From NCBI RefSeq assembly GCF_001659605.2, contig NC_035161.2, positions 31,295,691 through 31,359,690 of the forward strand: a stretch of DNA of 64,000 nucleotides, given 5' to 3'. A program made the translations under genes and the position numbers. Of this stretch, positions 48,401 through 61,878 are shown piece by piece. This DNA is from Manihot esculenta (taxonomy: Eukaryota > Streptophyta > Magnoliopsida > Malpighiales > Euphorbiaceae). The notes beneath the pieces are model-generated. The model was given only the letters and a program-made list of their open reading frames with translations. It was not told the origin of the DNA and ran no database searches. The number at the start of each line of letters is the position of its first letter. The first letter of the stretch is position 1.

Positions 48401-49390
48401 TATTTAAGTTTTCATTTTTAATTCTTTTTATAAGTTTCCTATTTAAGTCTAAAGGCAAATCACATATGTGTTGCAGATCAGAAAATCACATTCGCATGAT
48501 GCAGGAGCATCCAAATTAATTTAAGATCCCTATTTAAGTTTTCATTTTTAATTCTTTTTATAAGTTTCCTATTTAAGTCTTCCCCCTTTATTTAGTAGTT
48601 AAGTATTTATTAATTAATTAGGAATAATTATCCTTCTCCCTCCAAAGCGAATCAAGAATTAACAATAATTCAATTTAATTGATTTCTATTTTAACAATTC
48701 TCTTATTTGGAAGGAAAGAATTTAACTCTTTCCAACTTTAAAAAAAGAAATCATTTTAAAAGCAGAACTATTACATAATTTTATAACAATTCATATGATT
48801 TTTTTTTAATGAGCCATGCCAAAAGAAGTGTCTAAGATAAACTATCTGTGCTAATTAGTACAAATACTAAATAGGACATCGGCAGTCAATTTTGTATTAT
48901 ATTATATTTTTCCATGAGAGTTCTAATTTTAAGGTTTTCCTTGAAGCTAATTATTTTCTATCATTCCAACCACAATCACCCAATTCAACCTCTAATCGCT
49001 GAGATATAATTCTCTAAACTCTTCCTCTATATCATGTCAACACATACACACAAGCTCAGCATTTCAGAAACATAATACAACTACATCCAAAAGTCGAGAG
49101 ACCGTGGAGACAAACCATTTCAGCAACAGAACAGAGACCGAAATCCATCCAGCAACAAATCTCAACTATTCAAACAAACCTGCGTCGGGACCGTAAGATA
49201 CAGAAGCAGCGGCGACGGAGGAGGGGCGGAAGCGCCGAGACAGGAGCAGAATCGAGAGAGCAGAGCTGCGATGAAAGGGCTACAGCGGCAAGACACCTAC
49301 GGGACTGAGAAAGAGCAGCAGCGCCACGCAGTGGCAAAGGAAATGGCGGGGCGGCGGGTGTGCGTTTCCAGTTCCAGGTTCTCAACAGTG
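45494..49390 (-). other. Probable 5' leader region of the DRB gene (long leader intron)
   Basis: 49186-49385 is a GC-rich island, and on the minus strand it runs into a good donor (CCGACGCAG then GTTTG). This suits a first, mostly untranslated exon whose transcript starts near 49390 and splices toward the coding exon acceptor at 45494 (TTATGTTTAG). A further Pro/Ser-rich, exon-like patch lies at about 47740-47835 (minus). Its frames do not join to the DRB start in phase, so at most it is leader or a short upstream frame. The remainder is AT-rich, with a T-run at about 47319-47340. Confidence 0.45.
48321..48580. repeat. 130-bp tandem duplication
   Basis: Two adjacent units (48321-48450 and 48451-48580), each starting AAAGGCAAATCACA and ending TTAAGTCT. 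Four substitutions are seen by eye (about 97% identity), so the duplication is fairly young. It lies in the inferred leader intron of the DRB gene and has no coding meaning. Confidence 0.93.
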
Positions 49391-52300
49391 AGTAAATGTG
49401 TTGTAGAGGGAGGTTTGGGTAATTTTTGATATTTTATTCTTCTGATGATCATCTTTTACTCGTGTGGTAGTTTAATTAAATTATTTTGATCATTTTTTAA
49501 ATTGAAATTTGTTTAGATAATGTCTTATGGCATATTTAAAACATTTTCTTAAAAAATAAATTAAAATGTTTAAAAAGTATTTTCTATTTTACCCATTTCT
49601 AAAATTCATATAACATAATTACAAAGAGCCTCTAGGAGAGAAGACATTATAGAGCTTAATTCAAAAAAAAATCTATAAAAATGTTAATCAGGACGTATTA
49701 GTGTGATTTTGGATTGCCGACATCATATTTAAATAATGAAAGTTAAAATTAAAGTTCTTAGAATCAGATTTTTTAATTATATATTACCGTTAAATCCAGC
49801 ATTAAAATTTGCACAAAAAATTAAATCAACAACAATAAAAATAAAATAATTAAAATATATATATAAAAAAAAAAAAAAAAAAAAAAAACTACCAGGCGAG
49901 AAAAAATTTGAAAGGGATGGCAGCACCAAACAAAATTTCTTTGCTTAAAGGCAAGAGAAAACAAACTCTTCTGAGACTAAGAGCAAACAAAAATCGTAAA
50001 CGACAAAACTCAAAAAAACCAGAATTAGAAGACCCTCGCGACCCTTCTCCTTTCCATTCCCATTGTCTCCGCCTTCTCTCTGCCCTATCTATTCTATCTA
50101 CAGTTCCCGAAAACTTCATTACAATTGGATATAATTATATTTAAAAATTAAAAAATAGTTAAATTAAAACATTTAATCAAGTTGACACTTTTATATTTTT
50201 TATTTATTCAAATCTAAATACTTATTAATTTTATGTGTATGACTGTTTTTTTTCTTTTAATTTTAATTTTAAAATAAATATTTTTTCTTTTGAGCTATTG
50301 TTTTTCTAAATACTTTTTTAATTAAATTAATTTTCTAAAAGATAAATAATCATATTATAATAAGTCTATGAATTTTAATATAAATAATACTATCATAACA
50401 TTTTCTTAATATGACTAGAAATTATTAATTTAGTGCAAATAATATTTATAGTATATAAAATATATTGAAAGATCACGTAGTAATAAAAAATATATATATT
50501 ATTGAAAAAAATAATAGTATAGTAAAAAAAAACATAATCCAACGGAAGGGGTAGGGGTGAGCATTCGGTCGGTTCGGTTTAAAATCGAATCGAACTGAAT
50601 AAATCGAAAATCGAAATTTTAGTGTTTATAAAAATTGAATCGAACCGAACCGGTCTGATTCGGTTCGGTTTGATCAGTTTCAATTTTTAATAATTTTTTT
50701 ATTTTTTACACTTTATTTTTAATATTTTAAAATTTAATTAAAATATTTTAATTTTAATATGATTTAATTTTTCTGTATTATTGAAAAAATATATTATTAT
50801 CACTAATCAATTCAGTTTGGTTTTTTCGATTTTTTTTATTAAAATCGAACCGAATAGAAATAATTAAAATTTTTGAAATTAAAAATCGAATCGAATCAAA
50901 ATGTATAAAAAATTAAACTAAAATTTTAAATTAATTCAGTTTAATCGATTTTTTCAGTTTGAACCGAATATGGCTCAGGGAAGGGGAGCAAGAGATGGTG
51001 TATATTTGAACCATATAGAAATAGTAATAATATATCTTTTTGGCTCCGGACACTCCAAACCAGAGGCGGAACTACATTGGATCTTTTTAATTTTTAGGAA
51101 ATATATTGATTCGTCTCTGTTTAAAAATTAGTTAATTAAAAACTTTTATATTTTATAAAATTAAATTATTTAACCTTGTGTTAAAAAATATAATTTTAAA
51201 TATTTATATTATTTAATCATATATTAGTCCATTTATTTTAAAATTAAAATAAATTGACGAGTTATAATAAAATATAATATAAAATATAACAAATAATTAA
51301 TAAATGATTAAATAATTTAATTTTATAATACATATTTTTTATAGAATAATTTTAATATAGAAACGTAGTAATAATTTTTTAAAAAATTCATAGATTTTAT
51401 AATAATTTTGTCATAAATAAAACTCATTGATTTCTAATATCATTTTTACAGCGATCACCCTCACCCATTTATCTCTTTTTAATTTTATTTTTTTATAATT
51501 TAAAAAATTTATTTTTAATGTTTAAAATTTTAATTCTAAATATTTTATTTTTTATAATATTTATAAAATAAACTATTCACTTATTATTTAATTTATTTAT
51601 ATACATTATTTTTATTATTAATGCGTGAGAATGATTTTTTGTTTATCTCTATATATCAAATACGAAACACATACTAAATTGTTTTAATTTAGAGAAATGA
51701 AATTTAAATTTTTAAGAAAATAGTTTTATGAGTAATATTTAAATTACTTCATGAATTATTTAAATTTAAAAAATAAGAAATTATAAATTTATAAAAATAA
51801 ATAAATTTAATCATTAGCTAATTAATTATTTAAATTTTAAAAAAAATCTTAAATATTCATATTTAATATTTTATATAGATAAATTTACTCAACTCATAAA
51901 ATTTTATTTATGTGAAATTTTTTCTATTATTTTAATTAATTTTGAATACTTAAAAATAATAGCATTCTCGACTGAAACAGCAATAAAAAGCTAATGTGGA
52001 AGGATAAGAGGTAATGCCTAAAAAATTGAATTAGCCAGCTAGCAGTTTTCAATTTAAATTAAAAAATTTACTAAATTAAATTAATTTAGGAATTTAATTT
52101 AATTTTTTATTTATTTCAATTTATTTAATTTTTTATTTTTAAAAAAATTAATTATTTCAATTTAATTTAATTTTAAATAAATAAATCAAATTAAATCAAT
52201 TAATAATTAGTGATAATAATATATTATTTTTTATAATGTAGATAAATTAAATTATAATTATAATTATAATATTTTAATTAAATTTTAAAATATTAAAATA

Positions 52301-54480
52301 AAATAATTACTAAAAAGACTAATCAATCAAATCAAATTGATTTTATTTAAATTGATTTTATTTAAAATTAATTTAATTTTTATAAATATTAAAATTTTAA
52401 TTTTTAATTTATTTAATTTAATTTAATTTTAAATAAAATCGATAATAAAAACTCATGATTTTAACAGAAGCCTAATCACACAAGTGATAAACCAAAATCT
52501 TTACTCACTGCCATATTGGCGAGCTTATATCTTTTTATTTTTTTCAGAACGTAGAGATGATTTCATTAAATATTGAACAAATTTCCAAACCCTACAATAA
52601 CACCACAAACAACATAACACTTAGGGCCAAAAAAAGAAAATAATACAAGTCAGTCCAATCCTAGTAACACACCCTTAATTCGGCTTTGACCTAGTTGGAA
52701 GAAACTCATCTAAAGCAAAACAAACTTCTGAACTTTGAGATATTGTCCATTATCTAAAGACACGCGTTGCCAAAAAAAACTCCAAAAACATAATTGTAAG
52801 GCTATAAAACTCTAAACGAAGCTCTTTAAGAAATAAAGGGACACAAGCAACCCAAAACCATATCAACTCCCAAATGAAACAAAGAAAACTAGATTAGAAG
52901 GCATCGACTTAATACAAACAACTTCTGAAAGAGTTGTACTAGCTCCCAAATCAAGGTCATCTATAAATGGAAGAAAATACCGCTGAAAGAGGTGTACTAT
53001 TTGGCGACCCACTTACGCTTTTCGAGACTCAGCTCCACGAACCACTGCCAAACACTAATCATCAAATTTAGAGAAAAATGAAGTCATTATCGATTTGGGA
53101 TGAAAAAAACACCTCAAAACCAGTATGCAAGGAAAGAGGCAAGAGAATAAACTCAGAACGACATCATTAGCGATGAGTGGAGGAGATGAGCTATTTGGTG
53201 AACCAATTAAACAAGTAACCATGAGTCATCTGCACTCCCATAGAGATGATCCATTGAAACTCAGATCTAAACTCTTATTGCCTAAACAAAGTTTTTCAAG
53301 ACAAGAAAAAGAAAAACTACAAACTGAAGTATCATGTCTCAGAGTCCAAAAACCTCCTTGAAACCAAAAAATCATCTTCATGCACACAACAATGAGAGCA
53401 ACAATGCAAAGAAAACAAGCCAGTAAAAAAATAAGTACTCTCCCATAAATTTCAATTCAAGACCATCCAAAAAACACGTAATAAAAGAATAAAAGTATGT
53501 ACAACTCCGACCGATAAAGGAAAGCCGACCTTCCTCTGTTCCGAAAGGCAGAAAAAGGTCTATGAAATAGCAAAAAAAAAAGCACCTAAAAATGGTAATC
53601 TATAGTCATTGAGAAAATTTCTCTCTAAAAAAAGAATGAGGGGTTTTTTGTTTTTTTGCCACCACAAATAGTGTGTAATACACAATTGCCCATCTCTGTA
53701 AATCAAGAACTTTTATTTTAGTTAGGTTATCAGTCACAAATAGTATGATAATCAATTTTTGATTTGGGTACTTATAAATAGAATTGATCAAATAATTTAT
53801 TATAAACTAATTTTATAAGCAAAATTAAACGTTTATTGAAAATATTTTTTTGAAAAATATTTATGAGATAATTTATTTTAATTATTTAATTTTAATTTAA
53901 AAAATTAAATTTATTAATAAATTTATATTTAGAGATTTTAATAATGTTTTTAATGGATAGAAAACGACTTTTTTAAGAGATTTTTTAAAATAATTTATCT
54001 TTTATTTGATTAGAAAAATATTTTTTATTAATTAAATTTTTTTAATATTTTAAGCGTAAAAAATGAAAAATATTTTTATAAAATAATGAAATCTAAATTT
54101 TACTGAAAATAAGATTAATTAAATTTTTATATTTTTTTATGAGGAATAAATAAGACTAATTTAAAATTTTGAACCAATCAAATTCTTATTAATTGTTAAA
54201 TAAATTATAATATAATATGATATATTTTTTAATAATAATATTTTTTTAGTAATAAAATATTATTTTTATAATTTAAAATTTTAATTACCATACAAATTTA
54301 TAAAATATATAAATATAATAAATAATTTTTAAAATTATAAAAATGAAATTTGATCGTATAAATTTTTTATTATTAAAAAATAATATTATATTAATTAACC
54401 CCTTAATTGATCCTTAAATAAAAATATGGAGACTTAATTCAACGTATATCCAAATTCTATTACTCCCCCTCACAGCAGAG
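49391..54480. other. AT-rich intergenic region between DRB and PPR genes
   Basis: About 5 kb without a supported gene. It contains an A-run at about 49866-49888 next to a less AT-rich patch with short frames on both strands (49890-50120), a hAT-like MITE (listed separately), long stretches of nearly pure A/T (51100-52450), and a compositionally different island at about 52540-53560. That island resembles decayed transposon or gene-derived sequence, but no family can be named. Confidence 0.5.
50552..50978. mobile_element. hAT-like MITE with 8-bp TSD
   Basis: A 427-bp element starting TAGGGGTGAGCATTCGG and ending CCGAATATGGCTCAG, whose inner body is built of CGGTTCGGTTT/AATCGAA-type repeats well known in plant non-autonomous elements. 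It is flanked by GGAAGGGG at 50544-50551 and 50979-50986, the 8-bp duplication expected for hAT transposition. The terminal repeats have diverged, so the class is probable rather than certain. Confidence 0.7.
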
Positions 54481-54572
54481 AGTAAATTCCTTAAAAAGTT
54501 ATTTTTCTTTCTCGATGTTCAATTAGGGTTTTCTTCCCCAATTCTCTGCCAAATTATCCAGTACTCCGTCTG

Positions 54573-56099
54573 ATGCTTCTCATGGGCAGTAACAAGCGGA
54601 GACAATTCCACGACCACCGCCAAGACGCCAACAAGAAACACCAGAGCTCACCTTCCTCCTCCACAACAACATCCAATCTACAATCCTCTTCGAATCCCCA
54701 AACTAAACGCCCAACCTTCCCTTCCTATCTAGACACCCCTAATCTCCCTCCCAAAGTTAAGCTCCTCTGCGAAATCATCGCCAACACCCCTTCTTCCTCT
54801 GTCGAAGCCGTCTTTGACGACGCCGGTGTTCGTGTCTCTCAGTCCGATGTCGAGCAAGTTCTCAAGCTTTCTTACTCATTCCCTGGCCCCGCCGTTAAGT
54901 TCTTCCGCTGGGCCGGTTTTCAGCTCCAAGATAATCACAGCCCTTACTCTTGGAATCTCGTTGTGGACCTTTTAGGTAAGAATTCTTTGTTTGATGCTAT
55001 GTGGGATGCCATTAAGTCTATGAGACGAGAAGGGTTGGTTTCTTTAGCTACTTTTGCTTCCGTATTTGGTAGTTATGTAATTGCTGGTAGAGTTCAAGAA
55101 GCAATTATGACTTTTGAGGTTATGGATCAATATGGATGTGCTCGAGATGTCGTTGCTTTGAATTCGTTATTGAGTGCTATTTGTAGAGACGGAAAGATTG
55201 TTGCTGCTGTTGAGTTTTTGCATGTGGCAAGGAATGTCATTAGGCCTGATGCTGATACTTACGCAATTCTTCTGGAGGGGTGGGAAAAGGAAATGAATGT
55301 GGTTAGTGCCCGACAAACTTTTGGCGAGATGGTGAGAGAGATTGGTTGGGATCCTGTTAATGTTCCAGCTTATGATACATTTTTGTGTACTTTGCTAATG
55401 GGCTGTGATGGGTTGAATGAGGCCATTGAGTTTTTGCAGATAATGAAGGAGAGGAGGTGTTCTCCAGGAATGAGATTTTTTAGAGTAGCACTGGAGGAGT
55501 GCTTGAAGTTAAGCGATGTTAAAAGAGCTGGATTAATTTGGGAGGCAATGGTGGCGAGAAATAGGTTTATGCCTGATACCGAGCTGTATAATATGATGAT
55601 AACTTTGCATTGTTATGCTAGCAATACTGATATGGCACAAAGGTTTCTGGATGATATGGTTTATAATGGAGCCTTTCCTGATAGTCTAACCTATAACTTG
55701 ATGTTTCAGTTCTTGATTAAGAGTAGGAAGTTGAAGGAGGCTTCAGTTATGTTCAATGAAATGATTAAAAATGAGTGCATTCCTAATCAAGCAAATTGCA
55801 GTGCAGCTGTTAGGGTATATATTCATTCAAAGGAACCTTATATGGCGATCAAAGTCTGGAAATATATGATAGAGAATTATGAAAAGGAGTTGGAGGAGAC
55901 AGGAAATATATTGGTTGTTGGGCTTTGTGATTTCCAAATGGATCCTGAAGCAGTAAAATATGCTGAAGGTATGATTGAAAAAGGAATTAAGGTCACCTCT
56001 TCCTCATTGGCAAAATTGAAACAGTGCCTTGTTCAAGCAAGAAAGGATTTTGTGTACGAGGCACTTCTAAAAAAGTGCAAAGCACATTCAGTATGTTAG
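54573..56099 (+). CDS. Pentatricopeptide repeat (PPR) protein, P class
   Basis: Intronless 508-aa protein, like most plant PPR genes. PPR proteins bind organellar RNA in mitochondria or plastids and act in RNA processing, stability or translation. After a low-complexity Ser/Thr/Asn-rich N-terminus (about residues 1-50) and a PPKVKLLCEII region, PPR-type helical pairs run from roughly residue 120 to 470. Recognisable repeat phrases are PDADTYAILLEGW, PDTELYNMMITLHCYA and PDSLTYNLMFQFLIKS. There is no C-terminal E or DYW domain, which places it in the P class. It reads like the At1g77360 group, but I do not name an orthologue. A second Met three codons in (MGSNKRRQ) could be the start. The N-terminus is basic but not a textbook targeting peptide. 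The leader contains an AGGGTTTTC telo-box-like motif (about 54525). Confidence 0.93.
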   Translation: MLLMGSNKRRQFHDHRQDANKKHQSSPSSSTTTSNLQSSSNPQTKRPTFPSYLDTPNLPPKVKLLCEIIANTPSSSVEAVFDDAGVRVSQSDVEQVLKLSYSFPGPAVKFFRWAGFQLQDNHSPYSWNLVVDLLGKNSLFDAMWDAIKSMRREGLVSLATFASVFGSYVIAGRVQEAIMTFEVMDQYGCARDVVALNSLLSAICRDGKIVAAVEFLHVARNVIRPDADTYAILLEGWEKEMNVVSARQTFGEMVREIGWDPVNVPAYDTFLCTLLMGCDGLNEAIEFLQIMKERRCSPGMRFFRVALEECLKLSDVKRAGLIWEAMVARNRFMPDTELYNMMITLHCYASNTDMAQRFLDDMVYNGAFPDSLTYNLMFQFLIKSRKLKEASVMFNEMIKNECIPNQANCSAAVRVYIHSKEPYMAIKVWKYMIENYEKELEETGNILVVGLCDFQMDPEAVKYAEGMIEKGIKVTSSSLAKLKQCLVQARKDFVYEALLKKCKAHSVC

Positions 56100-57205
56100 A
56101 TCTAGTGTATCTAAAGAACACAAACAGTGTTATAGTTCACTGCTGGATGTTACAGATTCTGTGTACAGTTTATGTATTCTTTTCATTTGAGAAAAATGGA
56201 TTTTTTTTTTCCGGACTACATGGTTTTAATGATCTATTGGCTTATTTTGTTTTATGATTCTCTATTTGGTTCAACTTGTGGTCAGATGTTCTTCTAGCTG
56301 TTTATACTTTTGAATTGCAACATGAATTTGCTTATGGATTGTTCCTTTGTTGATGATGCAGCCCTTCATTGTGAATGCAACCACATTAGAAATAGGAAGT
56401 CTATACAATACCATTATTGCACTTATTATATTTTTGAATCTATGTTTAAGGTCGCTTCTTGCTACTCATCTCCATTTCCTTACCAAGATAGTGTTAGACA
56501 GTGGTAATACTTGTCCTCGTTCAAATCCTTTCCTTGACACAGTTTTATTTTGCTGTTTTCTCATCTTTCGATTTTCGTTGAAGTTTTAGAACCTAACAAT
56601 TCTTTCTTATCAAGTTGAGTATTTGTAGAAATGGTTTGCCACATCCAACGTAGAGATACAAAAGTTGTGGCTGCCATAGCATTAAGAAGTGACCAGGTTT
56701 AAGTAGTGGAGAGTGGATACCGGAGAAGAAAGGGGGAATAGGCCAAAAATGATGACTGAAGGTGAAGGAGTGAGAATCTAAACCTGATTTGCTATCGTAA
56801 TTGATATTAAAAAGCTCAGTCCAAATGCTGATTTTTTCTCCAAAGAAAAATATAGAGTGAAATAGCTTGCGACAGCTAACTTGAAGTCAGACTCCGTTAA
56901 GTTGAATCGAGATGGAATGTAAACAACCTCTCTTCTGTGTTAACGGCTTCATGCTGCATAGTCCTGCCCATGTTTGTGCATGGGTCTCAGCTTCATGGAA
57001 AACTACGGCTTGCTGCCGGGATTTTACTTTACATTCACCAATAGCTTATACTATTTTTGCATATTTGCTTTTCAAAGGACTCGGTAACTTTGATCGAATC
57101 AATTTGTCTTCCATTTTTACGTTGTGGCTCGTAGTAGTGGAGCTTTCCTTTTCTATTCCCGATTTATTTTTGAAATAATAAATCTGTTACGTAAGCAAAT
57201 GTCAA
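56100..57205. other. 3' region of PPR gene and spacer to tRNA-Asn
   Basis: The first few hundred bases are presumably PPR 3' untranslated sequence. Several short plus-strand frames (60-90 codons) occur but have no recognisable motif, and none is supported as a gene. Confidence 0.5.
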
Positions 57206-57222
57206 GCTGGAATAGCTCAGTC

Positions 57223-57255
<33 letters not shown>

Positions 57256-57279
57256 GAGGTTCAAGCCCTCCTTCTAGCG
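57206..57279 (+). tRNA. trnN-GUU: tRNA-Asn (anticodon GUU)
   Basis: A 74-nt cloverleaf. The acceptor stem GCTGGAA pairs with TTCTAGC, with G as discriminator. The D-arm contains TAGCTCAGTCGGTTAGAG (A box), the anticodon loop CTGTTAACC places GTT at 57240-57242, and the T-arm GGAGGTTCAAGCCCTCC forms the B box. There is no intron and no encoded CCA, as in nuclear genes. A T-run (57290-57294) follows as the RNA polymerase III terminator, and CAA motifs lie just upstream. The sequence is the cytosolic plant type. Confidence 0.97.
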
Positions 57280-59570
57280 AATTTGTTCATTTTTCAGATA
57301 TTAATTCCTTATTCAGGAATAATTTTGGGAATAACTCTATTTACATCTGACTTGAAAATGTTATCTTAAAAATTGTTGGAGAAAAAAAATATTTAGGAGA
57401 TAAGGCACGAGATTAATTTCTTATTCAGGAATAATTTTAGGAATAATTCTAATTACATGTGACTTGAAAATGGAATCATATTCATGATAATTTCCAAAAA
57501 TATAGTATAGGTGTTAACCTTTGCGTAAGTTCTTATAATCTTTAAAAGAACCATTTGTTAAATATTAAGCATAAACATTGACTGGTGTTTTAATGCAATA
57601 TTGCTATACGCATATGCTAAAAGAATTAAGGATTGTAATCTTAATTTGATATAAATATTTCAAATTACTCATGCATTTTCTAACTGCTTCCATCATAGAT
57701 CAATTCCCCATAGCATTTTTATATAATTTAAAAATGATACAAATGGTTATGTTTTAGTAAACCTACGATATCGACAGAATTTTTCATAGTCATATCTTTC
57801 GATTTGCAGAAAAACAATTTTTATTATTTTTTAAATTAATTTTATTTGAAATTTTTTAATTTTTAAAATGGCTATTAAAATCTATTGACTATGCAAGAAT
57901 TTTACTTTTTATTATTATTATTTTTAACATTACTCGACTCATTCTCATTGCGATTTTACATTATCAATTTAATTTTTGAATAAAAACCTATATAATTTTA
58001 AGCAAACAAATAGACAGTACCTTTCAAAATTATATCATGACTTTGATTAAATATCGTTATACTCATCTAAATCTAATTATTCTCTAATTACTTGAATTAA
58101 GCAATTTCTTGCTATTTTTTAAACGATAAACAAATTTGAAATATAAAGTTTTTAAATTTGGAAATAGTCAGAGTCCAATATGATATTTATACTAACACGC
58201 ATAATGTGCATATTACACCCGATTTAAAGAATCAAAGCATGTAAGTCCATGTGCATTTTGATTTAGGTCAAAGTTTTTATTCAATGGCATCGGCCGGCTA
58301 AGCTCGTTCGATTCTCACCACCACATGCTCCTCCATTTGCTGTGCTACCTCAAGAAGCAACACGAAATATTGCCTTCTTGCTTGGGAGGAAGAGGTGCCC
58401 ACTTGCCTTCTCGCCGTGGGTCAAGATCACATTTTCTAAAATGTCTCATTATAATTTTGTGTATAATGTAAAAAAATAAATAAATAAATAAAAATGCCAC
58501 CAGCTGGTTAGGCTAATTTAGCTTTACCTGACTTAGCTTCTTATTGGCTTGATGAGCTCTTTAATGAGTCAGAATCAGCTCTTTATGATATTCACAAAGC
58601 TTCAATTATGTTAAAATTCTGTCTTTCTAATATTTATGCTCAAGCCTCACACTCTTAGCCTTTTCTTTTTTTTTTTTTTTTCAACTAAAAGCAAAAAAAG
58701 GCCAAAAAAAAAAAGAAAAGCAAATTACTCCTAATGAATTTCATAAGTTCAATCAATTAAAGAATATTAATTATTATCATATTCATCAATTCCGAGCTTA
58801 TTATCAACATCTGCACTATAAAAGTTTCCACTTTAAATAAAATATTTTTCTATATTATTTGATAAATGGCAGAAAATGAAATTAGTATTTTACCAAGGCT
58901 ACATTTGTTTTATGCAAAATATTTTTTTACAAAAATAATGTTATTGTTTTTTATATTCAGATTACTTAAAAATAGATGATGAAAAATATTTTTATAATTA
59001 AAGGAAATATTAAATTATTTAAAAAAATGATTTTCTATTTCAATAATGTAAGTTATTTTACAAACTTTTTAAAATCTTATTGATATTTTTATTTTTTAAA
59101 TGTGTAACCAAATTTTGAAAATTAATTCTTATAGAAAATATTTTTGTATATTTTTTTATATGAATTATTTTTTACAAGTAAATAAAGGCTAAAAATTGAA
59201 TTATATAAAATTATCGAGAGAAAAAATCTTTAAAAAATTTACGCAATATCTTCTCTTGTATTTAAAGTGTGCCCATTCAAAGTAATTTCAATTTCGTAAT
59301 TTCTCAATTTTATCATATTTTCAATTTAATCACAAAATTTTAATTTAAATATTATTTAAAATTTATATTGTAAATTTGCTAACTCGCGAGTTTTATGATA
59401 ATTAAATCAAAATTAAGTCAGTTTTAAAAAAAAATTAAAACGAAATGGTCAAATTAAAATTATGATTAAAGTCGAAGGATTACACGTGAAAATTACTGCA
59501 TAAGCCAAGTTTTTATGGGCGACCCAAACACTCGAAGTATGAGCCTGTAACCGGGCTGGTCCAACCGTAC
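57280..59570. other. AT-rich spacer between tRNA-Asn and RPS19
   Basis: No gene is supported. A 60-bp segment (TTATTCAGGAATAATTTT core) occurs twice, at about 57300-57360 and 57413-57473. A less AT-rich patch at 58260-58430 has no sustained open frame. The rest is A/T-rich. Confidence 0.5.
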
Positions 59571-59580
59571 AAAAGAAAAC

Positions 59581-59640
59581 GAACCCTAGTTATTGCCGCA
59601 ATACATAAATAGATAAACCAGAGTCGCAAAACCCTAGTGA
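59581..59640 (+). promoter_or_regulatory. Telo-box motifs upstream of RPS19
   Basis: AACCCTAG (59582-59589) and AAACCCTAG (59628-59636) lie 97-151 bases before the start codon. Telo-boxes of this kind are standard in plant ribosomal-protein and translation-factor promoters and leaders, where they couple expression to cell division. Confidence 0.8.
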
Positions 59641-59729
59641 TACTGAGAGACGGAGCCCTTCTCTTTGCATTTATCTCTGCAGATAGAGCCTTCTGCTTGA
59701 ATAAAAGGAGGCCTCTGGCTTTTACTTGA

Positions 59730-61878
<2,149 letters not shown>

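Noticed and set aside
49170..49385. 71-codon Arg/Leu/Ala-rich minus-strand frame as a gene
   Set aside because: Composition reflects a GC-rich leader; a donor site ends it, and it does not join the DRB coding frame.
49889..50144. Overlapping short frames on both strands after the A-run
   Set aside because: No recognisable domain, no splice partner, and mutual antisense overlap; looks like a former leader or a repeat fragment.
53125..53361. 78-codon plus-strand frame in the intergenic island
   Set aside because: No motif, no homologous exon structure nearby; probably decayed repeat sequence.
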